Assembly: GCF_013114625.1 (NCBI RefSeq)
Contig: NZ_VTXD01000001.1
Span: forward strand, 1-64,000
Reading direction: 5' to 3'
Length of the DNA stretch: 64,000 bases
DNA from: Vibrio sp. 99-70-13A1
GTDB lineage: Bacteria > Pseudomonadota > Gammaproteobacteria > Enterobacterales > Vibrionaceae
Positions 38,075-47,823 of the stretch are shown piece after piece. Every line of letters begins with the position of its first letter. Positions within the stretch are counted from its first letter, which is position 1. The notes beneath the pieces are model-generated. The model had not been told where the DNA came from and made no database searches. It was given only the letters and a program-made list of their open reading frames with translations. The position numbers and the translations under genes are program-made.

Positions 38075-39334
38075 ATGGAAGTGTTAAAACAAAAGAATTT
38101 ATTAAGCAACATCGGCGTACAAGTCGTTATTGCAATGATCATTGGTACTGTAGTCGGTGCAATGATGGGTGAAAGCGCAACAATGTTTGCTCCACTAGGC
38201 GCAATCTTCATCAATTTGATCAAGATGCTGGTTATTCCTCTTGTTGCCGTAGCACTAATTTCAGGTGCAGCTGGTCTTGGCAATAGCTCTTCTGCAGGTA
38301 AAGTTGGTGTAACAACACTTGCTTACTTCGCACTAACTTCAGCATTAGCGGTTGCACTTGCATTGATCATGGGTGAGATTTTCGAACCAGGTCGTGGTAT
38401 CGATGTTTCAGGTGTTGAAGGCATGTTCTCTTCTGAGTACGCATCTAAAGGTGAGCTTCCTACGTTCTGGGCAACCATTACTGGAATGATCCCAACCAAC
38501 GTTTTCCAATCATTGAATGAAGCAAACATTCTGCAAATTCTCGTTTTCTGCTTATTCTTTGGTATCGCTATTTCTAAGCAAGCAAAAGAGAAACGTGACC
38601 CAATCATCAACGGCGTAAACGCAATTGTTGATGCGATGGTTTGGATGATCAACAAAGTGATGATCATTGCACCACTTGGCGTATTTGGTCTAATGGCTGA
38701 AGCAGTTGGTACGTTTGGCTTTGGCGCACTAATGGTTGTGTTCAAACTATTCGTTGTATACGTTGTAGCAATTTTAGTGTTTGGTTTTGTCGCATACCCG
38801 CTAATGATTCAAATCTTCACTAAGACTTCTGCAAAGAAATTCTTAACAGTAATGAAGAAGCCACAGGCAGTTGCACTCTCTACTGCATCTTCAATGGCAA
38901 CACTTCCAGTGACTATGGAAGCCGTTGAGAAAGAACTGGGGGTTCGTAACTCTACGGCTTCATTTGTTTTGCCTCTTGGTGCAACTATCAACATGTCAGG
39001 TAACGCGATCTACTACGGTCTTGTTGCTATCTTCTTCGCACAGCTGTTCAACATTGACCTTTCAATGGGTGCATACATTGCAATCATTATTACATCTACG
39101 CTAGGTGCTGTTGGCCAAGCTGGTGTTCCAGGTCCTTCTTTCTTAGTTGTTGCGGTATTACTTGCTGCTGGCATTCCAATTGAAGGTTTACCACTATTGT
39201 TCGCTCTTGACCGTATCTTCGATATGATTCGTACAGCATTGAACATTACTGGCGATGCAGCTTGTGCAGTAATCGTTGATTCTTTAATTAAAGATGAAGA
39301 AAAAGCAGTGGAGCTGAGCAAGCAGCAAGCTTAA
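38075..39334 (+). CDS. Dicarboxylate/amino acid:cation symporter (DAACS family)
   Basis: 419 residues in the chosen frame, with about eight to ten membrane helices and two re-entrant loops. The family motifs are ALSTASSMATLPVTMEA (serine-rich hairpin) and NMSGNAIYYGLVAIFFAQ (NMDGT-like substrate/Na+ site, here NMSGN). GltP/GltT/DctA homologues import glutamate, aspartate or C4 acids with H+ or Na+. The ATG at 38075 follows CAGAGG; an upstream ATG would add 20 non-hydrophobic residues. The substrate is not readable. Monocistronic. Confidence 0.9.
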   Translation: MEVLKQKNLLSNIGVQVVIAMIIGTVVGAMMGESATMFAPLGAIFINLIKMLVIPLVAVALISGAAGLGNSSSAGKVGVTTLAYFALTSALAVALALIMGEIFEPGRGIDVSGVEGMFSSEYASKGELPTFWATITGMIPTNVFQSLNEANILQILVFCLFFGIAISKQAKEKRDPIINGVNAIVDAMVWMINKVMIIAPLGVFGLMAEAVGTFGFGALMVVFKLFVVYVVAILVFGFVAYPLMIQIFTKTSAKKFLTVMKKPQAVALSTASSMATLPVTMEAVEKELGVRNSTASFVLPLGATINMSGNAIYYGLVAIFFAQLFNIDLSMGAYIAIIITSTLGAVGQAGVPGPSFLVVAVLLAAGIPIEGLPLLFALDRIFDMIRTALNITGDAACAVIVDSLIKDEEKAVELSKQQA

Positions 39335-39353
39335 TTCAGTTTTCAATCTAATA

Positions 39354-39393
39354 AAAAACCGCCTTTAAATAGTCACTTAAAGGCGGTTTTTTT
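39354..39393 (+). terminator. Terminator after the DAACS symporter
   Basis: A 13-bp stem AAACCGCCTTTAA/TTAAAGGCGGTTT with an 8-base loop and long T run. Confidence 0.95.
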
Positions 39394-39471
39394 ATTCAAG
39401 GCGAGAAAGGTAATCGAGTTACATGAGTTAGCAAATTTTCACGTAATGAGTATCTTCTACTTACTGCCATA

Positions 39472-40779
39472 TTAATTAATTAAACCAAACGCACGAGGCA
39501 GAGCCAAACTAATTTCAGGAATAAAAGTAATGGCCAACAAGGTGACGATCAATACGGCACAAAACGGCATGATACTTCTTATAACATGTTCAATCTTGGA
39601 CCCACTGACACTACAACCAACAAATAGTGCAGTACCAACTGGTGGGGTTGCAATGCCAATACATAAGTTGAATATAATCATCATTGCAAAATGAATTGGG
39701 TGCATACCCAAATGCTCAGCAATAGGCATAAAGATAGGGGTAAAGATCAGTACGGCTGGCGTAAGATCCATAAACATACCAACAACCAGCAAAATCAAAT
39801 TCATCAGAATAAAGATGATAATAGGATTATCTGAGATAGATAGCATCCAGTCACTGATCATCGTTGGCAGACCAGTAAAGGCCATTGCCCATGACATGAT
39901 GGTTGAAGCACCAATCAAGAACAGCATAATGCCAGTGACCTGAACGGTTTCTCTACAAATTATCGGAAAGTGTGACCACTTAAGCGTTCGATAACAGAGT
40001 GACAAGGTAAAAGAGTATAAAACCGCTATACATGCGCCTTCTGTTGCTGTGAATACGCCGCCAATAATGCCGCCAATAACAACAAAAATAAGCCCTAAAC
40101 TTGGCGTTGCTTTCCAAACCGTATCAACGATATCTCTCACTGTGAGACCATCATTAGCACTTGTTTTGTAGCCTTTCTTTTTAGCAATAAAGTAAGCAAC
40201 AGCCATGCAGCTTAAACCCATTAAAATACCGGGTACATAACCTGCGATAAACAATGCCGCAACGGATGTTCCACCCGATACCACAGAAAATACAATGAGT
40301 GAATTACTAGGCGGGATCAGTAAACCTGCTGGGCACGATGCGACATTGACGGCTGTTGCCAAGTTTTTATCATAACCTTCTTTTTCTAATTCAGGACCTA
40401 AGGTTTTGCCAACCGCAGCGGCAGCAGCAACGGCTGAACCCGAAACGGCACCAAACATCATATTAGCAAAGATGTTAACGTGTAAAAGTGAACCCGGGAT
40501 CCAACCAACCATAAGCTTTGCAAGGTTGATAAGCCGACCAGCGATACCACCCACATTCATTATATTCCCGGCAAGGATAAAGAAAGGGATAGCTAATAAA
40601 CTAAAGCTATCGATACCAGTAAAGATTTTTTGACCCGCAGTGATACTTGCGACTTCAAAAGGTAAGATAAAATACATGATGGTCAAAGATGACATTGCAA
40701 TGGCAATGGCAATCGGCATGCTTATCGCGATCATGAATAAAAAAAGGCCTAACAGCCAAACACCAATGGACAAGTCCAT
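39472..40779 (-). CDS. TRAP transporter large permease subunit (DctM family)
   Basis: 435 residues with about 12 hydrophobic helices. The DctM repeats show FILAGNIMNVGGIAGRLI and NMMFGAVSGSAVAAAAAVG (with GSAVA loop), then PVGTALFVGCSVSG. It uses the Na+ gradient to import a carboxylate delivered by the DctP protein of the same operon. Third gene of the dctPQM set (minus strand). Confidence 0.94.
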   Translation of the reverse strand: MDLSIGVWLLGLFLFMIAISMPIAIAIAMSSLTIMYFILPFEVASITAGQKIFTGIDSFSLLAIPFFILAGNIMNVGGIAGRLINLAKLMVGWIPGSLLHVNIFANMMFGAVSGSAVAAAAAVGKTLGPELEKEGYDKNLATAVNVASCPAGLLIPPSNSLIVFSVVSGGTSVAALFIAGYVPGILMGLSCMAVAYFIAKKKGYKTSANDGLTVRDIVDTVWKATPSLGLIFVVIGGIIGGVFTATEGACIAVLYSFTLSLCYRTLKWSHFPIICRETVQVTGIMLFLIGASTIMSWAMAFTGLPTMISDWMLSISDNPIIIFILMNLILLVVGMFMDLTPAVLIFTPIFMPIAEHLGMHPIHFAMMIIFNLCIGIATPPVGTALFVGCSVSGSKIEHVIRSIMPFCAVLIVTLLAITFIPEISLALPRAFGLIN

Positions 40780-40800
40780 AATATAAAGTCCTTTTAATAC

Positions 40801-41295
40801 TTATTTTTTGTTAGGTTCACAAAAAAGATCAATCGTATTTATTACTAAATAAACAAGAATAATGACGGCTGAAATAGGTAAGATTGAATAAACCGTAGAC
40901 ATCGGTAATTGCAATGCTGGTGATAGTTGTTGTGTGGTTCTTCCCATAAGCGCAATGCCACCTTGAAGCATGGCTAAAAAGACAAATGCGCCAGAAATTA
41001 CATTGATGAGTAGATGTAATGCTACGTGTGCTTTTCCCTTAAGATAACCATCCAATAACGTTATTGCTAAGTGCCCTTTTATACCGAATAAGTAACTTGC
41101 TCCTAATAAGCCAAGCCAAACCATCGCATAACGAGCAAGTTCATCAGTCCAGTTACTTGGATCGTTCAGCACATAACGACTAAAAACTTGCCATGTGACG
41201 GTAACTACAAGCAGCATTAATGCAAAAGAAGAGACAAAGAGAATCAACCTATCAAGTAGGTTTCTGAAAGTTGTTAACATGGAGTGATACCTCAA
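40801..41295 (-). CDS. TRAP transporter small permease subunit (DctQ family)
   Basis: 164 residues with four membrane helices. The sequence between helices 1 and 2 (RYVLNDPSNWTDELARYAMVWLGLLG) carries the E-L-A/S-R motif typical of DctQ. It sits between the dctP and dctM genes and is needed for the membrane complex. Confidence 0.93.
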   Translation of the reverse strand: MRYHSMLTTFRNLLDRLILFVSSFALMLLVVTVTWQVFSRYVLNDPSNWTDELARYAMVWLGLLGASYLFGIKGHLAITLLDGYLKGKAHVALHLLINVISGAFVFLAMLQGGIALMGRTTQQLSPALQLPMSTVYSILPISAVIILVYLVINTIDLFCEPNKK

Positions 41296-41346
41296 AAATT
41301 TTGCCCTAGCAGAGCCAAGGCAAAATTATATTTTTACTAATGCTAA

Positions 41347-42306
41347 TTAAAGCGTTTCAATTTTCTCAATGAATACCGCTAATTTAGGATCTTTTTTCGC
41401 TTCATCAATCATAGGTTTAACAGCGGCACGGAAAGGGGCTTTGTCTACTTCAACAAACGTTACGCCTTCTTTCATTCCTTTCTCTTTGTTCATGTTATCT
41501 GTTGCGTCCCAGATTTTGATCTGCTCTTCAAGAGACTCTGCTGCTGATTCTTTTAAGATTTTCTGCTCTGAGGCTGTTAATGAATTCCATTTATATTCTG
41601 AAATGATGATCACATCAGGTGTCATCATATGCTGATCCATAGAGTAAAATTTAGCCACTTCACTGTGTTTCATTTCAACCAAGCTAGAAATGTTATTTTC
41701 AGCACCATCAATTACGCCTTGTTGCAGTGCAGTGTAAACCTCATTGAATGGTACAGGTGTCGCTTTACCACCTAATAGGTTAACCATTTCCATCATAGTT
41801 GGAGAACCTGGAACTCGAACCTTCATGCCAGCTAGATCGGCAGGCGAGTTAATCGCTTTTTTAGAGTAGAAACTACGTGTACCTGAATCATAAAATGTGA
41901 GACCAATGAAACCTTTACCTTCGCTTGAAAGCAACATCTCTTGTGCTGCTTCACTGCGCATGAAGGTTCTCATGTGTGGAACATCGCGGAATAAGAAAGG
42001 CAGTGCATTAACTTTAAACGTTGGTTCAAAAGACTCTGCTAGTCCACCATTGATTTTAGCCATATCAATCGCGCCGGTGACCACTTGCTCAGCTTGATCA
42101 CGCTCAGAACCTAGTTGGCCGTTTGGAAAAATTTTAATAGTAAGGTCACCATTCGATTTTTCTTTCACTTTATCAGCCATGATCACCATGCCTTGGTGAG
42201 CAGCGCTTTCTAGTGACATTGCGTGACCTAAGGTCAAAGTTTTCGCTTGAGCGCCAAATGCCATAAGAATTGAAGCAGCTGCAATCGTCAGTAGGTGTTT
42301 TTTCAT
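41347..42306 (-). CDS. TRAP transporter substrate-binding protein (DctP family)
   Basis: Periplasmic receptor of about 319 residues. The signal peptide is MKKHLLTIAAASILMAFGAQA, and the ATG at 42306 is preceded by GGAGAAG. The DctP family landmarks GMKVRVPGSPTMMEM (the Arg that binds the carboxylate) and EVYTALQQGVIDGAEN are present. An upstream frame adds 17 residues that would spoil the signal, so it was rejected. The ligand is unknown; sugar acids and C4 dicarboxylates are usual for this subtype. First gene of the operon, with a possible CRP site upstream. Confidence 0.92.
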   Translation of the reverse strand: MKKHLLTIAAASILMAFGAQAKTLTLGHAMSLESAAHQGMVIMADKVKEKSNGDLTIKIFPNGQLGSERDQAEQVVTGAIDMAKINGGLAESFEPTFKVNALPFLFRDVPHMRTFMRSEAAQEMLLSSEGKGFIGLTFYDSGTRSFYSKKAINSPADLAGMKVRVPGSPTMMEMVNLLGGKATPVPFNEVYTALQQGVIDGAENNISSLVEMKHSEVAKFYSMDQHMMTPDVIIISEYKWNSLTASEQKILKESAAESLEEQIKIWDATDNMNKEKGMKEGVTFVEVDKAPFRAAVKPMIDEAKKDPKLAVFIEKIETL

Positions 42307-42512
42307 GTTCTTCTCCAGAATCCATTTTTGTAAGAGGTACAGTCTTTTGTATGTCACGATTTAGCCAAGCAGAACCTGTAGGTTTATGTCTTTTCTGCTC
42401 ATAACGCTTACGTTTCATTACAGTATTCTTACCCACTTCAACTTTGTATTACAATATGATTTATTTTTTATGTGGTCTGAGGCTCACAAATTCGTCGGAG
42501 AGTAAGTTTGAT

Positions 42513-42528
42513 TGTGATATCAATCATA
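42513..42528 (-). promoter_or_regulatory. Possible CRP site upstream of the TRAP operon
   Basis: TGTGA-N6-TCATA matches one CRP half-site perfectly and the other at three of five positions (TCACA). Carbon-source control of TRAP genes by CRP is common. It lies about 210 bases before dctP. Confidence 0.4.
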
Positions 42529-42760
42529 TTCGATATAAATCGCCACCAACAAGTACGCAAAACGATCTAATAGATAGAAAAAACGACAATTACGCTCATT
42601 TGACAACCACACCAAGCGCACCCTTATTATCATGCACATTAATTTAATTTGTGTTATTTCAAGACTTAAAACCAAAAATTTCGACCAAACAAACAGGAAA
42701 ATGGTCACTTACACAAACTTAATTTTGTTACATTTTTCAAAGTTATGTACAGGAGAAAAA

Positions 42761-42862
42761 ATGATTAGAAAGCTGATTAGACAGTGGAGCCAAGCTCTAA
42801 AGATTAGTTTTGACTCGAGCAAAAACAAAAAAATCCGAGAGCAAAACTGCCCTCGGATTTAA
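42761..42862 (+). CDS. Small ORF, 33 residues, ending in a hairpin
   Basis: ATG preceded by AGGAG at ideal spacing encodes 33 residues (MIRKLIRQWSQALKISFD... then a basic, Lys-rich end). The final codons form a stem, ATCCGAG/CTCGGAT, spanning 42835-42860. The peptide has no clear membrane helix and no family I know. It could be a real small protein, or a leader or sRNA that overlaps a terminator. The ribosome binding site is the main support. Confidence 0.4.
   Translation: MIRKLIRQWSQALKISFDSSKNKKIREQNCPRI
42835..42860. terminator. Stem-loop between the TRAP operon and the binding protein
   Basis: ATCCGAG/CTCGGAT with GC/TGC extension is preceded by an A run and followed by TTTAAAATTT, so it may act on either strand. 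Confidence 0.6.
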
Positions 42863-43025
42863 AATTTCATCTTAAAAGTCAACATACCCATGATTCAGAA
42901 TGTTGTTGATTTTGTATCTCTAGACCCAAATGCCGTTTACTGATTAAGAAATAAGTATCTACAGACTAAATTTACTGGTGATCTAAAACATGTAAACAAG
43001 CTAAACCATGAACATAAGCTTGGTG

Positions 43026-43799
43026 CTATAAATCACTGCCGTAAATATCAAAAGTGAAGTACTTCGCTGCAATTTTATCGTAAGTACCATTTGCACGAAT
43101 TTCTTCAATCGCTTGGTTAAATTGCTTTGCTAATTTTTTGTCTTGTAACCTCAAGGCTAAAGCGGTCCCTTCTCCGATGTAGGCTTTATCGGTCACTGCT
43201 TTTCCTTTAAATTCGAAATTTTCGCCTTCTTTCTTATCTAAAAACGCCAATGACAGCTGATCTGAATTACCGAAAGTTGCATCTAAACGACCATTTTGCA
43301 AATCCAAGTAGACCTCATCTTGCCCTGTATAGCGCTTGATATTAGCAACTTCTCCAAACTTATCAGTGACATAGCGATCATGGATAGTACCTTGCTGTAC
43401 ACCAATGGTTTTTCCGTCTAAGCCTGATTTATCAATCTCAAAAGATGCTTTTTTAGATGCCACGAAAACTGCTGGAGTTTGGTAATACTTATTCGTGAAC
43501 AGCACTTTTCGTTTACGCTCTTCCGTAATACGCATTGAAGCCATAATCACATCCGACTTTCTTGCCAGTAAGCTAGGGATTAACGAATCCCAACTTTGTG
43601 CAACCCAAGTACACTCTAAACTTGCTTGCTTACACAGTGCGTCTGCGATTTCGATATCAAACCCTACAGGTGTCCCTGCGCTATTTTTGTAATTGAATGG
43701 AGGGTAAGTAAAATCAGAAGCCAACCTCACTTCTTTAGCTTGTACTGCTGAACATAACAAAGCGGTGGCACATGCGAATCCTAATGCTATTTTTTTCAT
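43026..43799 (-). CDS. Periplasmic basic amino acid-binding protein (HisJ/ArgT-like)
   Basis: 257 residues with signal peptide MKKIALGFACATALLCSAVQA. The ligand-binding landmarks ASDFTYPPFNYKNSAG, GFDIEIADALCK, SMRITEERKRKVLF and GKTIGVQQGTIHD match HisJ/ArgT/ArtJ proteins that bind His, Lys, Arg or ornithine. No permease or ATPase gene is adjacent, so it is an orphan that must use another system or act in sensing. It follows the aminotransferase gene by 39 bases and probably shares its transcript. Confidence 0.85.
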   Translation of the reverse strand: MKKIALGFACATALLCSAVQAKEVRLASDFTYPPFNYKNSAGTPVGFDIEIADALCKQASLECTWVAQSWDSLIPSLLARKSDVIMASMRITEERKRKVLFTNKYYQTPAVFVASKKASFEIDKSGLDGKTIGVQQGTIHDRYVTDKFGEVANIKRYTGQDEVYLDLQNGRLDATFGNSDQLSLAFLDKKEGENFEFKGKAVTDKAYIGEGTALALRLQDKKLAKQFNQAIEEIRANGTYDKIAAKYFTFDIYGSDL

Positions 43800-43838
43800 T
43801 TTTATCTTCCTAGTTGATGCGTTTACGATAAGTAATGT

Positions 43839-44942
43839 TTATGCCGTCTGTAAAGCAGATTGCGAATATTGAGTCAGTGACGTGATGACTTCTTTCATGC
43901 TTTGTTCACTGCCGATACTGATTCGAACACAATGACGTAGTGCTGGTTCATGGTGTTGGTTGCGAGTAACAATGCCATCACTCAATAACACATTGAATAA
44001 ATCGTGATTTTCATTCACTCGTAACAGCACAAAGTTAGTCGCAGATGGGTAAACCTCTTCAATAATATCGAACTGGCTCAGTGTTTGTGCAAACTCATTT
44101 CGCGTATTAATCAGCTCTGCTGTTTTAGCTTTCATCAGTTTCAGTCCTTGCTCTGATAACGCTTTCAATACAATTTCAGCTGAACAATCAGGCATTGGGT
44201 ACGGAGGAATTAATTTAGCTACATAACTCATCACTTCTTCACTAGATAAAATGAATCCACAACGAACAGCCGCTAAACCAAATGCTTTAGAGAGCGTTCG
44301 AACCACAACCAGATTTGGGTAATCAGCAATAAGGTCTACAACAGACGAACTCAACTCAAATTCGATATATGCTTCATCGACCACAACCAACGCTGAATTT
44401 TTTGTCCCCTCAAGAATTTGAACCAGATCAGCTCTAGGGATTGCATTGCCTGTTGGATTATTCGGTGAACATAAAAACACAATATTCGTAGATTTTGCCT
44501 GAGCGATTATTTCAGAAGCGTTCAAATTGAAATCGGCTTTCAGAGGTACATCTATCGTTTCGATGGCTAATGCATCCGCGCAAAACTCGTACATGGCGTA
44601 AGTCGGAGAGCTAATTAAGATTTTATCTTTACCTGGCTGACAGAAAGCTCTTATCAATAAATCTATCGCTTCATCGGCTCCTCTTACCGCCACAGTTTCA
44701 GCATCTGTTTCACAATAGTTTTTGTAAGCAGTCGCAATGTCATGCGGCAGAAAATCTGGGTAGCGATTATAATTAGCTTTCTCAGAATTATTGGCGATCT
44801 CGTTAGAATCAAAACTCAGTGGGGCTTCTAATTCATTAGCATTCAGCCATATTCGCCCATTACCACCAATTCTTCTAGCCGACTGATAAGGTATTAATTT
44901 TTTTACCGACTCTGGCACTAAACTCTCTATCAAACTTGTCAA
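43839..44942 (-). CDS. HisC-like PLP aminotransferase
   Basis: 367 residues of fold-type I aminotransferase: SPNNPTGNAIP, VVDEAYIEF and the PLP lysine in VRTLSKAFGLAAVRCG (HisC pattern). It lies outside any his operon and beside a basic amino-acid receptor gene, so it is likely a second HisC paralogue acting on imported histidine or another aromatic amino acid; that is inference. Transcribed away from the LysR gene. Confidence 0.85.
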   Translation of the reverse strand: MTSLIESLVPESVKKLIPYQSARRIGGNGRIWLNANELEAPLSFDSNEIANNSEKANYNRYPDFLPHDIATAYKNYCETDAETVAVRGADEAIDLLIRAFCQPGKDKILISSPTYAMYEFCADALAIETIDVPLKADFNLNASEIIAQAKSTNIVFLCSPNNPTGNAIPRADLVQILEGTKNSALVVVDEAYIEFELSSSVVDLIADYPNLVVVRTLSKAFGLAAVRCGFILSSEEVMSYVAKLIPPYPMPDCSAEIVLKALSEQGLKLMKAKTAELINTRNEFAQTLSQFDIIEEVYPSATNFVLLRVNENHDLFNVLLSDGIVTRNQHHEPALRHCVRISIGSEQSMKEVITSLTQYSQSALQTA

Positions 44943-45173
44943 ATCACTTACCTTTCCACTTAATTACAAAAAAGAAAACTCGCATTAATAGTCAAACAAT
45001 TCGCAAATTAAGAATATTGAATCAATATTATTGCTTAACTATCTACATTCAAACAAATGACCATTGAAAAAAGAATCGAAATAATTACATAATAGCCATG
45101 AGTTATTTTCATAGCTTGTGGTGAGATTGGTGAAATACAGAACTAGAATTATGATGAATAAAGGACTAAAGCT

Positions 45174-46073
45174 ATGAGTGGAAACCTACCTTCAACTAAA
45201 ACACTGCAAGCCTTTTTATCTACGGCTCGGCATTTAAATTTCACTCATGCAGCTAACGAACTAAACCTCACCCAAGGTGCGGTAAGTCGGCAAATACTTT
45301 CTTTGGAAGAATCTGTAGGCTGTGAACTGTTTTATCGCCATGCTCGTGGCTTATCTTTAACGCCTAAAGGTGAGCTTCTCGTGCCATTAATTCAAGACAC
45401 GATTCAGCAACTGCAATCTGCATTAAGCCAAATTGCCACATCTCCTTCGAAAATCAGGTTAAATGCACCTAGTTGTATCACTTCGTGGCTATTACCAAAG
45501 CTTTTATCCTTCCAACAGCATTATCCAGATATCGATGTCGAGCTCACTTCTACAATTAAACATGTATTTGAACCGACGTTTGATCCCTTTGATGCTGTCA
45601 TTACTTACGGTAAAAAGCCCAAGCAAAACTCAATTATCAGTCAGCTACTTTTTAATGAACAATTGACACCTGTGTGTAACCCTCAGGTTATCGATCCAAG
45701 CCATAAAGCAACCAAGTCCAACTATTTCATTAAGCCATTTAAGCTGAGCGAGTACACTTGGTTACATGCTAATAGTGAGCAAAGCGACTGGAAACTTTGG
45801 TTAGAGTTCATTGGTAGTAAAGAACTTGCTGGTAAGAAAAATCAACAGTTCGCAACTTTAGACCAATCAATGAACGCGGCAATACAAGGGTTTGGTATTG
45901 CGATTGGCGATATCACATTAGCCGATCAAGATGTGCAATTAGGTCGATTAGCAAGAGTCAGCCAAGACACCGTTTTTTCTGGGAATGGGTATTTTTTTCT
46001 TCAACCTAAAAGCCGTCAAAACACTTCTCTTACCACCTTAATCGAGTGGTTATTAAAATCTGATATTGAATAG
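45174..46073 (+). CDS. LysR-family transcriptional regulator (GcvA-like subtype)
   Basis: 299 residues with an N-terminal winged HTH (LPSTKTLQAFLSTARHLNFTHAANELNLTQGAVSRQI at ~5-42) and an effector domain with LNAPSCITSWLLPKL. It is divergent from the aminotransferase gene with a 231-base spacer, so it probably controls that gene and the binding-protein gene. The LNLTQGAVSRQ motif is GcvA-type. The inducer is unknown. Confidence 0.88.
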   Translation: MSGNLPSTKTLQAFLSTARHLNFTHAANELNLTQGAVSRQILSLEESVGCELFYRHARGLSLTPKGELLVPLIQDTIQQLQSALSQIATSPSKIRLNAPSCITSWLLPKLLSFQQHYPDIDVELTSTIKHVFEPTFDPFDAVITYGKKPKQNSIISQLLFNEQLTPVCNPQVIDPSHKATKSNYFIKPFKLSEYTWLHANSEQSDWKLWLEFIGSKELAGKKNQQFATLDQSMNAAIQGFGIAIGDITLADQDVQLGRLARVSQDTVFSGNGYFFLQPKSRQNTSLTTLIEWLLKSDIE

Positions 46074-46378
46074 GCTTCCATATCAACTTTAAGATTAGAA
46101 CTGGATTCCCATAAAAAGAAAATACGAGGGGAGCGCCAGTTTTTTATATGCAAATTAATTGTCATATTCGTAATCAATATCGTTTTCAAAGTGCATTATT
46201 TATATTTTACTTCCACCCATAAATATAACTATCTAAATACCTTATCGTTTTTATCGGTCGTTATGATCAGTTCCAGTCAGCACATATTTTGGCACTTTGT
46301 TTGCTTTATTGTCTGTAACAGTTTTAGTACGGACATTCGCCACTAATACACTTACGGCGAGCACATGGAGGATCGGCT
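46074..46378. other. Intergenic stretch
   Basis: AT-rich, with no gene, hairpin with T run, or repeat array noted. It probably holds the promoter for the small gene that follows. Confidence 0.4.
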
Positions 46379-46627
46379 ATGACTCTTGAAAGACACACAT
46401 ATTACGGCTTAATTCACCACGGAATTAAAACCCTATTGATGGATAGAATTGGGCACTTTACAGAGCGCGAGTACCATGAATATCTTGATTTAACGACAGG
46501 CAAGTCAACATGCTTTGCAATGAGTGAACAAGAATTAGAAAGTACGCTTGATGACCTGAAAAGCGAAGGCTATTTAGAAGATATCAAAAACCTCATCCCT
46601 CGGTATCAGACTAGCCCACTTCGTTAA
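46379..46627 (+). CDS. Hypothetical 82-residue protein
   Basis: Small soluble protein with a clear GGAGG ribosome binding site 8 bases upstream. It is mostly helical and mixed in charge; the second half, EQELESTLDDLKSEGYLEDI, looks like a winged-helix or coiled segment. No Cys pair or membrane segment. I do not recognise a family. Its size and codon use suggest a real gene. Confidence 0.6.
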   Translation: MTLERHTYYGLIHHGIKTLLMDRIGHFTEREYHEYLDLTTGKSTCFAMSEQELESTLDDLKSEGYLEDIKNLIPRYQTSPLR

Positions 46628-46735
46628 GATCCCGTATCGGACAAAAAACTTAATTCCAATTGTCTCGGGCTATTTAGCATCGAGACAGTTTTCGTTAGAC
46701 TGTCAGCAACTCAACTACATGGATATTCATTTCCA

Positions 46736-47302
46736 ATGAAGCAAATTCTTGATTTCATTCCTCTTATTATTTTCTTTGCCTTGTATAAGATGTATGACAT
46801 CTACACAGCGACTGGCGCTTTAATTGTTGCATCAGCCATCCAGGTTATTCTTACGTACTTTATCTATAAAAAAGTAGAAAAAATGCAGGTCATCACCTTC
46901 TTAATGGTGGCGGTATTTGGTGGCATGACTATTTTCTTACATGATGACAACTTCATTAAGTGGAAGGTCACTATTGTGTATTCTCTTTTTGCGATTGGTT
47001 TGACCGTAAGTCACTTAATGGGTAAGTCTGCGATTAAAGGTATGCTAGGCAAAGAGATCACCCTACCCGATTCAGTTTGGAGCAAGATCAACTGGGCTTG
47101 GACTTGCTTTTTTACGGCTTGTGCCATTCTGAATGTTTACGTCGCTTTTAACCTTCCTCTCGATGTTTGGGTTAACTTTAAGGTGTTCGGCTTACTGGCT
47201 GCGACCTTTGGGTTTACCTTATTAACTGGGGGATATATCTACAAGAACCTTCCAAAAGAGAAACAGCAAGAGTTAACAGATAAAAATTCAGACGATAACT
47301 AA
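46736..47302 (+). CDS. yciB: Inner membrane protein YciB (septation protein A family)
   Basis: 188 residues with five to six helices. The family start [30 protein letters not shown] and the [20 protein letters not shown] segment are characteristic. E. coli YciB affects cell envelope and division and interacts with elongation and division proteins. The order yciB-yciA-yciI is the same as in enterobacteria. Confidence 0.93.
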   Translation: MKQILDFIPLIIFFALYKMYDIYTATGALIVASAIQVILTYFIYKKVEKMQVITFLMVAVFGGMTIFLHDDNFIKWKVTIVYSLFAIGLTVSHLMGKSAIKGMLGKEITLPDSVWSKINWAWTCFFTACAILNVYVAFNLPLDVWVNFKVFGLLAATFGFTLLTGGYIYKNLPKEKQQELTDKNSDDN

Positions 47303-47424
47303 TGTTTCAAAGTGACACCTAAAGTCACCTTTTTGATATAATCGACCTAATTAATCTATACAGCGGCCAATAGCTTTCATGTTATTGGCCGCTTGCTTAT
47401 TTGTTGTTCTGGGAAATCCTTATA

Positions 47425-47823
47425 ATGAGTCAAACTATTGATGCGCCGAAGGGCCAATTACTTTTACGTACTCTTGCTATGCCAGCAGACACCAATGCAA
47501 ATGGTGATATTTTTGGCGGTTGGATCATGTCTCAACTCGATCTCGCTGGCGGTATACTTGCGAAGGAAATTTCGGGTGGCAGAATCGTTACCGTCTCGGT
47601 TTCAAGTATCACATTTAAAAAACCAGTTCGTGTGGGTGATGTGGTTTGTTGCTATGGGGAATGTACCAAAATCGGAAGAACATCAATGAGCATTGACCTA
47701 GAAGTTTGGGTTAAGCCAGTAAAAGAGCACGGCATTGAGGATCGCTTTATGGTCTGTGACGCTACGTTTAACTATGTGGCTGTTGATACCGAAGGCAAGC
47801 CTAGAGCCGTTAATCCAGCGTAA
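47425..47823 (+). CDS. yciA: Acyl-CoA thioesterase YciA
   Basis: 132 residues of a hot-dog fold thioesterase. The motif DTNANGDIFGGWIMSQLDLAG, with its catalytic Asp, is diagnostic, and SVSSITFKKPVRVGDVV follows. It hydrolyses a broad range of acyl-CoAs. The ATG at 47425 was preferred to an upstream TTG because the protein then starts as in homologues. The last codons begin the 20-bp repeat described next. Confidence 0.92.
   Translation: MSQTIDAPKGQLLLRTLAMPADTNANGDIFGGWIMSQLDLAGGILAKEISGGRIVTVSVSSITFKKPVRVGDVVCCYGECTKIGRTSMSIDLEVWVKPVKEHGIEDRFMVCDATFNYVAVDTEGKPRAVNPA

Noticed and set aside
42444..42647. 67-residue plus-strand frame
   Set aside because: No ribosome binding site, and it overlaps the promoter region of the TRAP operon.
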